Shown in pieces: positions 54,526 to 63,901 of a stretch of DNA of 64,000 nucleotides. The translations under genes and the position numbers were made by a program. Under the pieces are notes generated by a model. It did no database searches. It was not told where the DNA came from and was given only the letters and a program-made list of their open reading frames with translations. The first letter of the stretch is position 1, and every line of letters starts with the position of its first letter. This stretch comes from Acidobacteriota bacterium (GTDB taxonomy: Bacteria > Acidobacteriota > Thermoanaerobaculia > Multivoradales > J023). The stretch covers positions 434,001-498,000 of the forward strand of contig JAJCXR010000054.1 in assembly GCA_029263315.1 (NCBI GenBank), in the 5' to 3' direction.

Positions 54526-57039
54526 TCAGGGATTCAGCTGCAAATGATACACCGTGTCTCCGGGGAGGAACGGTGTCGCCTCGCCGTTCGCCCAAGCTTC
54601 GAAGCCGTCACCATAGTAGGGCGAGAGGGGATGGCCGCTCTGCCCCGTCGGCATGTGAAAAATGCCTTCCTCTTCGCGGCCCGGCGACACCACCAAACGT
54701 TCCGACGAACCAAACGTCGTGCTCTGCACCCGCGGCATGTCACGGCCGCCGGGCAGCTTCCTAGCCGGCATGTCCAACCAGCGGCTGGCGGCGGCGGGCA
54801 TGAAACGGCTCATCGGGTGGCGAATCCACACCAGGTTGTGCTGGCCCCAGGTGTGCTCGGATAGCTCGCCTCCCTTGGCTTCCAGATCGTCGAGCATGGC
54901 ATCGACGGCGGCCAGCAACTGTGCATCCCAAGTTTCGAATCGGGGATCCAGCAGATGCAAGGGCCTCTCCTGGACCAGCTGCCACAGGGGCGGCTCATCG
55001 CCCCCCAGATGCCTGAAATCAAAACCTCCATCGGCCGCCGCGCTGGCCGCCGTCAGGCTGGTGAAGACTTGGTCCCGCAGGGTATCCCGGAAGACACGGA
55101 CCATACGAAAGGCTACGGAATCGGGTTCGGCGCGGCCGCTCCAGTCGTCGAGGGCGGTCAGCAGATTTTGGTGCCGGGGCACCTCCGAGGCTTCCAGGGC
55201 TTGGCGCAAGACGCCGTGCCAGGGCTCGAGAAAAAGCGCCCGGTCATCTAGCTGCACCGCCAAAAGGTCGGTTTCCGACGCCTTGTCGAGGGCCAACAGG
55301 CGGTCGCGAATTTGCTGCGCACGGGCCCCGCGGGCGTACCCCCCATCCCCCACCAAGTCCAGCATCTCGCCGCCCACGACCCGCGCATTGGCCGTCCAGA
55401 TACGCCCCACCTCGGGATCGAGAACCGTCGGCACTTCGTCCGAGGTCAACAGCCCATCCCAACCCCTGGTGCCGTCGGCCCAGGAGGTGGGCAGCGAGCC
55501 GTCGTGGCCGAAACGTCGCGGAAACGGACCGATGATCGTCCAGCCGATGCGCCCCTGATCATCGACCACGACAAAATTCTGTGCCGGTACACCGCTGCGG
55601 TGGGCGATCTCGATCGCCGTCTCGATGTCTTTGGCCCCCTCCATCTCCACCAAACCGAGATTGACGGCCGCCGGAAGATGGGCCGCCCAACGCTGGGCCA
55701 GGCGATTGCCGTCGAGATCACGGTCCACCACCGGCCCCCAAATGGACTGCCAGATCTCGATCTTGACCTCCCCTTCGCCCTTGACCCGGATGATCTCCTC
55801 GATCCGTTCCAGACGTTGGGGTCCTTGCGGAGTAAGGTAGGTATCGTCCTCACCCTCGACACTTTCCAAGACCACCAAGTCGCTCCAATCGCCGTAGCTG
55901 TTGGTGAATCCCCAGGCCACGTGACCGTTGCTGCCAACCACCACCACCGGGGCTCCGGGCAGGCTGACCCCCGCCATACGACGCTCTGCACCGCTCTGTG
56001 GATCGGGGTAAGCCAGCACGGCCCGGAACCAGATATTGGGCACCGCGTGGCCCAAGTGCATGTCGTTGGCCAGCAGGGCCCCGCCGTGCCGGCTATGGGC
56101 TCCGTCCACCGCCCAGTTGTTGCTGCCGGGCACGATGTCCGGCAGGCTGTTGAAGGGATCGTACTCCCAGCCGTCGAAGGCCGCCGGCACCGCCTGGGCC
56201 GCCGTCACCGCCTGAGCCTCCGGCATCGCCGGACTCTCCACCCGGCGCCGCAGGTCGACATCCTCGGCCGACGGAATGGGGGGCGGGGTCATCGCCTCGC
56301 CGACGATGGGGGCGTCCCAGTGGTCCCCCTTGGGGCTCAAGAAGGGATAGAGCTTCGGCTGTACCGCTCGCAAGGTGCCGAAGCTCGCTTCCCGCCGTGC
56401 CAACCGTCCTTGTAGATCCAAATACATGGCAAACACCACGACGATCGAGTCCTCGGGAAGCCAGGCCCGGGGCTCGCTCTTGGTGGCCAGATACTCGAAG
56501 GGGGGGCTGTCGAGGTCCGCCAGCCCGGCATTGACGCCCTCGGCATAGGCCTCGATGAGCTGTCTCTGCCAGGGGGGTAAAGCCGCCAGAATATTGGCGG
56601 CCCGCCAGCGGAAACGGTGCGTGCGCAAGCGTTTGTCGATGTCGAGGGCACCGCCGCCGAAGAGCTCGGAGAGCTCCCCCGCCGCCTGCCGCCGGATCAG
56701 ATCCATCTGGAAGAAACGCTCCTGGGCGTGCACATAGCCTAGGGCACGGGCCACATCGACCCGGTTCTCGCCACGCAGGGTCGGCACGCCGTGGGCGTCC
56801 CGTTCGATGGTCACCGGCTGCTCCAGAGCCGCCAGCGTCACCTCACCATCGAGGATGGCCAGGCTGCCGCGCAGCTTGCCGTTCACCCACCAGCCACCGA
56901 CCAGAGCCACCCCCACGAGCAGCAGGAACAGGCCCAAAATGACGCGCACGATGCGCCGTCGCCAAGGACCCGCCGTCGAGCGGCCAAGGGGGGGAGCGCC
57001 GGCGTGATCGGGGATCGACTTAGAATCTTCTGGCAACAT
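54526..57039 (-). CDS. penicillin acylase family N-terminal-nucleophile amidohydrolase
   Basis: An 837-residue Ntn hydrolase; GAGGAG precedes the ATG. A signal-anchor helix (VILGLFLLLVGVALVGGWWV) is followed by the alpha chain (VTIERDAHGVPTLRGEN, GYVHAQERFFQMDLIRRQAAGELSE is split here as two motifs of the family). Autocleavage is expected before Ser306 in PGSNNWAV, which becomes the catalytic residue. GVSLPGAPVVVVGSNGHVAWGFTN lies in the beta chain. The family includes penicillin G acylase and acyl-homoserine-lactone acylases (PvdQ, QuiP). The substrate here is unknown; quorum quenching or lipopeptide trimming are possible. The type II thioesterase gene follows. Confidence 0.93.
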   Translation of the reverse strand: MLPEDSKSIPDHAGAPPLGRSTAGPWRRRIVRVILGLFLLLVGVALVGGWWVNGKLRGSLAILDGEVTLAALEQPVTIERDAHGVPTLRGENRVDVARALGYVHAQERFFQMDLIRRQAAGELSELFGGGALDIDKRLRTHRFRWRAANILAALPPWQRQLIEAYAEGVNAGLADLDSPPFEYLATKSEPRAWLPEDSIVVVFAMYLDLQGRLARREASFGTLRAVQPKLYPFLSPKGDHWDAPIVGEAMTPPPIPSAEDVDLRRRVESPAMPEAQAVTAAQAVPAAFDGWEYDPFNSLPDIVPGSNNWAVDGAHSRHGGALLANDMHLGHAVPNIWFRAVLAYPDPQSGAERRMAGVSLPGAPVVVVGSNGHVAWGFTNSYGDWSDLVVLESVEGEDDTYLTPQGPQRLERIEEIIRVKGEGEVKIEIWQSIWGPVVDRDLDGNRLAQRWAAHLPAAVNLGLVEMEGAKDIETAIEIAHRSGVPAQNFVVVDDQGRIGWTIIGPFPRRFGHDGSLPTSWADGTRGWDGLLTSDEVPTVLDPEVGRIWTANARVVGGEMLDLVGDGGYARGARAQQIRDRLLALDKASETDLLAVQLDDRALFLEPWHGVLRQALEASEVPRHQNLLTALDDWSGRAEPDSVAFRMVRVFRDTLRDQVFTSLTAASAAADGGFDFRHLGGDEPPLWQLVQERPLHLLDPRFETWDAQLLAAVDAMLDDLEAKGGELSEHTWGQHNLVWIRHPMSRFMPAAASRWLDMPARKLPGGRDMPRVQSTTFGSSERLVVSPGREEEGIFHMPTGQSGHPLSPYYGDGFEAWANGEATPFLPGDTVYHLQLNP

Positions 57040-57083
57040 GGGCGCTCCTCAGGAGGATCGATGCGGGGCTAGGCGGTATCGGG

Positions 57084-57866
57084 CTAGGCGAAATAGGGAC
57101 GGAGCTGATGGCTCAGCACGGTCAGCAGGCGTGCCAGGGGCTCGGGTTCTTGGATGAAGAAATGGCCACCGGGCAGCATGTGGTGATCGAAGTCGGCGTC
57201 GGTGAGCTCTTCCCAGGCCGCCAGATGATGGTGCTCCACCTCGCCATCGCCGACACCACCCAAGGCGGTGATGGGGCAAGGCAAGGGCCCGTAGGTGGTA
57301 GGACCGTGGGTATCGATGAGCTCGAAATCAGCCCGCAACAGGGGCAAGATCAAGGCCATCAGCTCCTGGTTGGCAAGCACCTCTTCCGGCGTGCCTTGCA
57401 TCTCCCGCAAACGCTCGATGAATTGATCGTTCGGCAGCAGGTAGTCCGTCCTCTCGTCACCGGCGAGGTGGGAAGCCCGGCGCCCTGAGACGAACAATCG
57501 GGACGGCAAGGGCCTGCCGTCCCGTAGCAAACGGTGGCTGAGCTCATACGAGATGGCCGCCCCCATGCTGTGACCGAAGAAGGCGAAGGGCAGATCGTCG
57601 AGGAACGGATCCATGGCTTGCGCCAGGGCGTCCACCAGGGGCTCCATGCGGGTGAACCCCTTCTCCCGCATGCGCCGTTCACGACCCGGCAGAGCCAGGG
57701 GGCACACCTCTACTTCCGGCGGCAACGCCTGGTGCCAGGTGCGATAGACCATCGCCCCGCCACCGGCGAAGGGAAAGCAGAACAGGCGCAGCCGGGGTCG
57801 AGGTCTCGGTTTCAAGCTACCGAACCAAGGATGTCCTTGCATACTCTGAGGCGTGCCTCCAACCAT
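57084..57866 (-). CDS. type II thioesterase (GrsT-like)
   Basis: A 260-residue alpha/beta hydrolase of the external thioesterase type that clears misprimed carrier domains of NRPS/PKS. LFCFPFAGGGAMVYRTW, PGRERR, the nucleophile elbow FFGHSMGA (Ser100), GGVGDGEV with the Asp, and LPGGHFF with the His form the full triad. ATG 57866 has GGGAGAG upstream; ATG 57842 is an alternative. No NRPS or PKS is in the window. The only carrier domain nearby is in the fusion at 38948-42484. Confidence 0.93.
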   Translation of the reverse strand: MVGGTPQSMQGHPWFGSLKPRPRPRLRLFCFPFAGGGAMVYRTWHQALPPEVEVCPLALPGRERRMREKGFTRMEPLVDALAQAMDPFLDDLPFAFFGHSMGAAISYELSHRLLRDGRPLPSRLFVSGRRASHLAGDERTDYLLPNDQFIERLREMQGTPEEVLANQELMALILPLLRADFELIDTHGPTTYGPLPCPITALGGVGDGEVEHHHLAAWEELTDADFDHHMLPGGHFFIQEPEPLARLLTVLSHQLRPYFA

Positions 57867-57937
57867 GACGTCTACTCTCCCATGACGACTTCAGAGTCAT
57901 CTCTTCTCGTGCATACCAGTTGGTTCAAACAACGATG

Positions 57938-57968
57938 TAGGTGATGGCCGGCGACCGGCCATCACCTA
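57938..57968 (-). terminator. perfect 14-bp hairpin after htpG
   Basis: TAGGTGATGGCCGG, a three-base loop, then the exact reverse complement, 11 bp after the htpG stop. There is no clean T run on either strand, so it may be a Rho-assisted terminator, an RNA stabiliser or a binding site. Confidence 0.55.
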
Positions 57969-57979
57969 GCAGCAGGCCA

Positions 57980-60115
57980 TTATTTGTCGTCTTCGGACCC
58001 TGTGGCGTCGGCGTCTTCAGCGACGTCAACGTCTTCGGACTTGGCGGCGTCTTCGGGCTTGGCGGCGGCGTCGTCGGGGGCATCCTCCGGCGCGGCCTCT
58101 TGCGTCACCTCGGCCTTCGGCGGGATCGGCGCATCCTCCAAATGGGCCACCATGACATCGGCCATCAGGCGGTTGAAGCGCACCGGATCCGGCAGCTCCG
58201 TGCCCTCGGCCAACAGGGCATAACCCATCAACAGCTCGCCGTAGTCATTGATCAACGGGTCGCCGGGGTTGACGGCGAACCGTTCCTGCAGCTTCTTGAG
58301 GATGGAGTGCTCGGGGTTGAGCTCGAGGATGCGGCGTTGCCGCGCTTGGCCACCCGCCTCGCTCTGCTGCAGCAGCTTCTCGAGCTGCGGGCTGTAGTCG
58401 TGCTCGGCCCCCACCAGGCAGGCTGGGGAGGTGGTCAAGCGGGTCGACAGGCGGACTTGCTTGACGTGCTCTTTGAGCGACGACTCGAGGGCGGCGAGGA
58501 GATCCTTGACCTCTTCCTGCCGCGCCTGCACTTGCTTCTCCTTCTCTTCCTTCTCTTCCTTGCTGCCCAGCTCGACGGTGCCCTTGCCCACCGACTTCAG
58601 CTTCTTGTCGTCGAAGTCGGAGAGGTGCTGCACCACCAATTCGTCCACCGGATCGGTGAGGTAGAGCACTTCGATGCCCTTGGCCTTGAAGGCCTCCAGG
58701 TGGGGCGAGTTGTCGATGGCGTTGCGGGAATCACCGGTCAAGTAGTAGATGTCCTCTTGATCCTCCGCCATGCGCTCGACGTACTCCGCCAAGGTGGTGA
58801 GCTTCTCGGCGTCGTGGGACGATTCGAACAACACCAAGGGGATGATTTTGTCCTTGTTGTCGAAGTCGCTGGCCAAGCCCTCCTTCATCGCCTTGCCGAA
58901 GTGGGTCCAGAACTGGAGGTACTTCTCCTCGTCGTTCTTCTTGAGCTCCAGCAGGCTATCGAGGATCTTCTTGGTCAGCCACTTACGCATTTGCGTGATG
59001 TGGCGATCCTCCTGCAAGCGTTGGCGCGAAATGTTCAAGGGCAGATCGGAGGAATCGACGATGCCCTTGATGAAACGCAAATAGCGCGGCAGCAAGTCTT
59101 CGCAGCGATCCATGATCATCACCCGGCGTACATAGAGCTGCAGGCCGTACTCGTAGGCGTAGTAGTAGAGGTCGAAGGGGGCTTGACCCGGCACGAAGAG
59201 CAGCGACCGGTACTCGATCCGACCCTCCGCCTTGTAGCGCAGAACGTCCAACGGCTCCGTCCAATCGTGGGAGATGTGGCGGTAGAACTCGGCGTACTCG
59301 CTGTCCTCCACCTCGCTCTCCGGACGGGTCCAGATGGGGGTCATGGAATTGAGAGTCTTGTCCTCGATGACCGTCGTGCTCTTGCCCTCGATCGGCTTGC
59401 CGTCGTCGTCGAGCTCCGGCTCCTGCCGCTCTTCCTTGGTGACGATGGGATAGGCCACGAAGTCCGAGTACTGCTTGACGATGCGCTGAATGACGTAGGA
59501 GTCGGTGAAATCGTCGAGACCGGCTTCCTTGTCCACCTCTTTGAGATTCAAGGTGATGGTGGTGCCACGACGATCCCTCTTGCCTTCCGCCAAGGTGTAC
59601 TCGCCGTCGCCGAAGGACTGCCAGCGGGTGGCGGTCTCCTCACCGGCTCGGCGGGTCACCACGGTGACTTGGTCGGCCACCATGAAGGCGGCATAAAAGC
59701 CGACGCCGAACTGGCCGATGAGCTCACCGAGCTGATCGTCCGTCGGATTCTGCTGCATCTTCTCCATCAGCTCACGGCTGCCGGACTTGGCGATGGTGCC
59801 GATGTTGTTGATCACCTCGTCGCGGCTCATGCCGATGCCGTTGTCGTGGATGGTCAGGGTGCGGGCATCGCTGTCCGCCTCAATGCGAATCTCGAAGGTT
59901 TCGTCCTCGGACAGGAGCTCGGGCTGGGTCAAGGCCTCGAAACGCACCTTGTCGATGGCGTCGGAGGCGTTGGAGATCAGCTCCCGTAGGAAGATCTCCT
60001 TGTTGGTGTACAACGAATGGATCATCAGGTCGAGAAGCTGCTTGGTCTCGGCCTGGAATGCGCGGGTCTCGGGTTTCGAGCTCTTCGATTTGGTGCTTTT
60101 GGTCTTGGTGCTCAT
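57980..60115 (-). CDS. htpG: Hsp90 chaperone HtpG with an acidic C-terminal tail
   Basis: A 711-residue Hsp90. The ATPase domain has LYTNKEIFLRELISNASDAID, DNGIGMSRDE, GTIAKSGSRE and GQFGVGFYAAFMVA. The middle domain includes RGVVDSSDLPLNISR-type KGIVDSSDLPLNISRQRL. The C-terminal dimer domain is followed by about 45 residues of Asp/Glu/Ala (EDAPDDAAAKPEDAAKSEDV), making it longer than the usual ~620-640. GGAGGAAAG precedes the ATG. A Lys/Ser-rich lead of 15 residues opens the protein. It is the first gene of its unit, with a divergent spacer of about 350 bp upstream. Confidence 0.96.
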   Translation of the reverse strand: MSTKTKSTKSKSSKPETRAFQAETKQLLDLMIHSLYTNKEIFLRELISNASDAIDKVRFEALTQPELLSEDETFEIRIEADSDARTLTIHDNGIGMSRDEVINNIGTIAKSGSRELMEKMQQNPTDDQLGELIGQFGVGFYAAFMVADQVTVVTRRAGEETATRWQSFGDGEYTLAEGKRDRRGTTITLNLKEVDKEAGLDDFTDSYVIQRIVKQYSDFVAYPIVTKEERQEPELDDDGKPIEGKSTTVIEDKTLNSMTPIWTRPESEVEDSEYAEFYRHISHDWTEPLDVLRYKAEGRIEYRSLLFVPGQAPFDLYYYAYEYGLQLYVRRVMIMDRCEDLLPRYLRFIKGIVDSSDLPLNISRQRLQEDRHITQMRKWLTKKILDSLLELKKNDEEKYLQFWTHFGKAMKEGLASDFDNKDKIIPLVLFESSHDAEKLTTLAEYVERMAEDQEDIYYLTGDSRNAIDNSPHLEAFKAKGIEVLYLTDPVDELVVQHLSDFDDKKLKSVGKGTVELGSKEEKEEKEKQVQARQEEVKDLLAALESSLKEHVKQVRLSTRLTTSPACLVGAEHDYSPQLEKLLQQSEAGGQARQRRILELNPEHSILKKLQERFAVNPGDPLINDYGELLMGYALLAEGTELPDPVRFNRLMADVMVAHLEDAPIPPKAEVTQEAAPEDAPDDAAAKPEDAAKSEDVDVAEDADATGSEDDK

Positions 60116-60439
60116 GGAAATACTTTCCTCCGTCAGTGCTTCGGATCATCCCACGGGACGCAGCCGTGCCTATCGATGTGGCGAGCGGGCTGAGGTGGGT
60201 GTTGCGAAGGGATCTCGGCCTTGGGGCCGGTGAATGGCGCGATCATACCGAAGGCTGCGGCGTGAGAGAAGCGTAGGCCCCTCTCGGCCACCACCCTGTC
60301 GGTAATTTCATACGCTCTGCCAGCTCACGGCGGATCCCTGGACATGTTTCCGACGGACATCTACGATGTCGACGGGGCCTACTGCTTGGCACCTCGTTTG
60401 CTCACTCGAGGGCCCCAACCCTTTGGAAAGAGGCGCACC

Positions 60440-60482
60440 ATGAAGACATCCACGTGAAGACATCCACATGAAGACATCCACA
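60440..60482 (+). promoter_or_regulatory. three 14-bp repeats forming two coupled five-codon ORFs before the VWFA-TPR gene
   Basis: Three copies of TGAAGACATCCAC plus one base at 60441, 60455 and 60469. They create ATG-AAG-ACA-TCC-ACG-TGA at 60440, then GTG-AAG-ACA-TCC-ACA-TGA at 60454, each stop overlapping the next start (GTGA, ATGA). The main gene starts at 60468 with the same first five residues, MKTST. The best ribosome site, GGAAAGAGG, belongs to the first ATG. Ribosomes must therefore reinitiate twice to reach the main frame. Confidence 0.75.
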
Positions 60483-62534
60483 GTGCCGATCATCAGCCGT
60501 CGAGCCCTTACGTCCGTCGTCACCTACAACAGAAAAAACCCGGCTTGCATTCCAACGAACCCGTCGACGGGGCCGAGACGGCGGCGACCGTCCCCTTGGC
60601 TGTGGGCGACCCTCCTGTGCTCGACCTTGATCGCCCCCCAGAGCGGGGCTCAAGTGTTCCACGACGCCCAACGGGTGACGGCGGTCGATCTGCTGATGAC
60701 CTACGAACGGGACGGCGCGCAGCAATGGGCGGCCGGCGACCAGTTGCCCAAGGACTTGGCCCCCGGGGACTTGGCGCTGCGGGTGGACGGTCAGCCGGTG
60801 GAGGTGATCGGCTTGGCACTCCCCGACAAGGCCCCCTGGCATTTCCTGATCTACATCGATGCGCAGCTCAGCAGCCAAGAAACACTGACCTGGGCCGCTA
60901 CGATGTTGGGCCAGCAGCTCGACCCCCTACTGGCCAAGGGATACCTCGAGATCGTCATCGCCGATCCCCTACCCCGGCGTCTGCTGCGGCCCACCGACGA
61001 CCGCGGCGAGATCGAGCGCATCCTGGCTCAGCTGGCGCTGCAATCCAAGAGCACGGCTCGCTTGCAGCAGCTACGCGATGAGTTTCTGGCCCACATCGCC
61101 GAGCAGCCCGCCGACGAAGATCTGGTCCACCTTTTGGCGGCCGAAGAGCTGGCCATGGTGGCGCGGCGGCATGATCTGATGACCACCTGGTTGGTGGATC
61201 GCTCCCAAGACCCTCCGCAGGCCGACCTGCCAGCTTTCGACCGCCGTGCCTTGCTCTACGTCAGCGATGGTTTCGACGCCGACCCGGCGGCCTTCTACGA
61301 TCCGTTTCTCGATAGCGAGGGTTCCGAACCGGCAGTGGCTCCACCAACCTTGAGTAGCCGGGCCGAGAACGCCGCATCTCACCCCTCGAAGGCCCTGAGC
61401 CAGGTCTTGGCCTCCTATGGCTGGGTCGCCCTGCCCATGCTGCCGCCGGAGCCCGAGCTTCTGACTTACGGTCTGCGTCTCGGCCCCTTCCTCATCAAAC
61501 CCCTGCGTCCCTATCAGATCAACGACGAACCCGATGACGCGGCCCGGGCCGACCAGCATGGGCTCCGGGGGTTGCTCACCCGCCTCAACCAACTGATCCT
61601 GGTGGGGTTTCGGGTCAAATACGAAGAGCATCGCGATGTCGACAAGGCGGAGGCTTATCTCGAGCTGGCGCAGGCCCTGCACGGCCAAGGCAAGCTCGAA
61701 GACGCCGCCGAAGCCTACGAGAAGGCGCTGTTTCATTTCTCGGGAGATCCCCGCACCGCCGACCGTCAAGCCGAGGCCCTGGCCGGTGTCGGCGACATGA
61801 TGGCCGAGCTCGGCGACCGCCAAGGGGCCCAGGGGGCCTACCACAAGGCGCTGTCCCTGAACCCGGACTTGGCCCAAGAGGTGGGCACTGGCATCGCCTT
61901 CATCGACGCCGCGGGAGCCTTGCGCCCCCTGGCGGACGCCACGGTCGGCAGCCTGCTACGGGATGGCAAAGATCTGCGATCCTTCCTCGACACCACACCC
62001 CGCAAGTTCCGCCTCACCTACCAACTCGACGATCTGCCCCAAGGCGTGCTGCAGGAGGTGCAAGTCACCTCGGATCGTCTCTCAGGACGCTTTCTCCATC
62101 CCCGTTGGAGCCGCGCCGGTACCCCCGAGCCGGTGACCGAGGCACGCCTGCGCCAACTGCTGGGCCCCGAGCCCGGCCTCAGCTCCTTGCTCGACGGTGA
62201 GGTCACCGGTGGCGACACCGCAGCCCCCAACGTCGACGCCGCCCTCGATGACCAAGGCACCCTCTACCTAACCTTGCGTCGCTCGTCTTCGGCCGAAGCT
62301 GTCGCAGCCGATGCCGCTCCAGCCGCAGAGCGCCCCGCCGTCCTGCGGCTCTCCCTGGGAAGCGCCTCCAGCGATGGGGATATCCGCATCGTGCACCGTC
62401 GTTTTGTCCTCACCGATCAGCCACGACAAGTGGTCCCCGGCGACGATCTGGACCCCGACGCTGCCGCCTGGGTGGTGCTGGTGGAAGATCTGGAAACCGG
62501 TAGCTGGCAGGCCAGGATGTTGGATCTGCGCTGA
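60468..62534 (+). CDS. secreted VWFA-related protein with TPR repeats
   Basis: A 688-residue protein. A long basic N-terminal region precedes a signal-type helix (WLWATLLCSTLIAPQSGA), so export may need a later start or an unusual signal. Residues about 75-280 form a degenerate VWA-like domain (WHFLIYIDAQLSS, YLEIVIADPLPRRLL), of the kind seen in VWFA-related proteins of Acidobacteriota; the metal motif DxSxS is not complete. Two TPR units lie at about 395-468 (AEAYLELAQALHGQGKLEDAAEAYEKAL is shown here as two helices). Beta-rich domains end the protein. It starts inside the 14-bp repeats and is followed after 16 bp by an ECF sigma gene. Confidence 0.82.
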   Translation: MKTSTVPIISRRALTSVVTYNRKNPACIPTNPSTGPRRRRPSPWLWATLLCSTLIAPQSGAQVFHDAQRVTAVDLLMTYERDGAQQWAAGDQLPKDLAPGDLALRVDGQPVEVIGLALPDKAPWHFLIYIDAQLSSQETLTWAATMLGQQLDPLLAKGYLEIVIADPLPRRLLRPTDDRGEIERILAQLALQSKSTARLQQLRDEFLAHIAEQPADEDLVHLLAAEELAMVARRHDLMTTWLVDRSQDPPQADLPAFDRRALLYVSDGFDADPAAFYDPFLDSEGSEPAVAPPTLSSRAENAASHPSKALSQVLASYGWVALPMLPPEPELLTYGLRLGPFLIKPLRPYQINDEPDDAARADQHGLRGLLTRLNQLILVGFRVKYEEHRDVDKAEAYLELAQALHGQGKLEDAAEAYEKALFHFSGDPRTADRQAEALAGVGDMMAELGDRQGAQGAYHKALSLNPDLAQEVGTGIAFIDAAGALRPLADATVGSLLRDGKDLRSFLDTTPRKFRLTYQLDDLPQGVLQEVQVTSDRLSGRFLHPRWSRAGTPEPVTEARLRQLLGPEPGLSSLLDGEVTGGDTAAPNVDAALDDQGTLYLTLRRSSSAEAVAADAAPAAERPAVLRLSLGSASSDGDIRIVHRRFVLTDQPRQVVPGDDLDPDAAAWVVLVEDLETGSWQARMLDLR

Positions 62535-62550
62535 GTCGTTGGCTGCTAAG

Positions 62551-63165
62551 ATGAGCGTCGTGAAACCCACGCCGTCAGCCCATCCTCCGGCATCCGTGCC
62601 ACCTTCACCCGTCACCGAGCTTCTCCTGCAGTGGCGGGAAGGCGACCCCGAGGCCCTCGACGAGCTCACCCCCATCGTCTATGGCGAGTTGCACCGCCTG
62701 GCCCACCGCTACATGCGCAAGCATGCCGGGCAAGATTTATTGCAGACCACCGCCTTGGTGCACGAGGCGTATCTGCGGCTGGTGGGCGAGGACATCAACT
62801 GGCAAGGCAGGGACCATTTCTTCGCCGTCGCCTCAACGGTGATGCGCCGCATCCTCGTCGACTTCGCCCGCCGTCGCTTCGCCTTGAAGCGGGGCGGCGG
62901 CAACCACGAGCTGTCATTGGACGAAGCCATGGACGTAGCGCCCGAGATGCTCGAAGAGCGGCCGATCCTGGAGATTTTGGCCCTCGACCGGGCTCTGCAC
63001 GAGCTGGCCGAGATCGATCCCCGCAAAGCCCGCACCCTCGAGCTGCGCTACTTCTCCGGTATGACGATCAAGGAAACCGCCAAGCTCCTGGGGCTCTCCG
63101 ACGCCACGGTGGAGCGGGAGATGAAGCTCGCCAAGGCTTGGTTGGCCCGCGCCCTGGATCGCTAG
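62551..63165 (+). CDS. ECF sigma factor of the TIGR02999 type
   Basis: A 204-residue sigma factor. Region 2: ELLLQWREGDPEALDELTPIVYGELHRLA appears here in two parts, then QDLLQTTALVHEAYLRL, the hallmark of this subgroup, and DHFFAVASTVMRRILVDFARRR. Region 4: DPRKARTLELRYFSGMTIKE and LLGLSDATVEREMKLAKAWL. ATG 62551 is the first sensible start; the frame is open upstream through the preceding gene. Members of this group often work with Ser/Thr kinases, none of which is seen in the remaining window. Confidence 0.93.
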   Translation: MSVVKPTPSAHPPASVPPSPVTELLLQWREGDPEALDELTPIVYGELHRLAHRYMRKHAGQDLLQTTALVHEAYLRLVGEDINWQGRDHFFAVASTVMRRILVDFARRRFALKRGGGNHELSLDEAMDVAPEMLEERPILEILALDRALHELAEIDPRKARTLELRYFSGMTIKETAKLLGLSDATVEREMKLAKAWLARALDR

Positions 63166-63313
63166 ATCACCACCTCGCAGCTGCCTCGCAGCAAATTGAT
63201 CAAAAAAGATTTGAGGCATTCTGTCGGCCTTATGCGATGAACCTGTTGAACGAAGCTCACGAGAACGCTCGGCGCTCGAACATCAACAGATTTGTCAAAG
63301 AAAGGCAGGTCCC

Positions 63314-63901
63314 ATGCAGCTCAGAAACAAAAGTAATCCTTGGCCGTGGACTCTCACCGTCCTCCTGACCCTCGCCCTCAGCGCGCCCACTTGGGCTACC
63401 ACCCTAGAGCGTGTCAGCCTCGAATCCCTGGTGCAAGACAACGCCATCATCCTGGTGGGCGAAGTGACGGATTCCCACAGCTACTGGAATGACGATCACA
63501 CCATCATCCTCACGGATCTGACCCTTCGTTCCGAAAGGGTTTTGAAGGGCACCGCCGACAAGAACCAGCAAACCGTCACCGTGATGGGTGGCACCGTCGG
63601 CGATTTGACCAACGTCATCGTCGCCGGGGCCCAGTTGGTGCCAGGCAATTCCTATCTGCTTTTCCTCGACGAAGTGGAGCTGCCCGGTAAACGCGCCTTG
63701 ACGGTACGGGAGCACAGCCAAGGGGTCTTCGACATCAGCCTTTCTGAATCCGGTGAGCTCCGGGTGATTAGCCAGGCCAGTCAACATACCTTGGCGCAGG
63801 ACGCCAGTGGCCGGACCGATCCGCCCGGAGGTAAAAACGGCCTCATGCAAGACGATATCTTCGACGCCATCACGACCCTCGTTGCCCAAGGAGATAAGTA
63901 A
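63314..63901 (+). CDS. secreted protein, second copy of the protease-partner type
   Basis: A 195-residue protein with a signal peptide (WTLTVLLTLALSAPTWA). It shares with the protein at 1078-1869 the order IILVGEV, then SERVLKG, then GNSYLLFLDE, giving a similar beta-rich domain. The stop codon TAA shares its last base with the ATG of the next gene at 63901, so the two are translationally coupled. The likeness to the first pair suggests the next gene may be a matrixin-like protease. Confidence 0.8.
   Translation: MQLRNKSNPWPWTLTVLLTLALSAPTWATTLERVSLESLVQDNAIILVGEVTDSHSYWNDDHTIILTDLTLRSERVLKGTADKNQQTVTVMGGTVGDLTNVIVAGAQLVPGNSYLLFLDEVELPGKRALTVREHSQGVFDISLSESGELRVISQASQHTLAQDASGRTDPPGGKNGLMQDDIFDAITTLVAQGDK

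Noticed and set aside
57941-59989. 682-codon open frame on the plus strand
   Set aside because: It is exactly antisense to htpG. High GC keeps such frames open, and the product has no recognisable domain.
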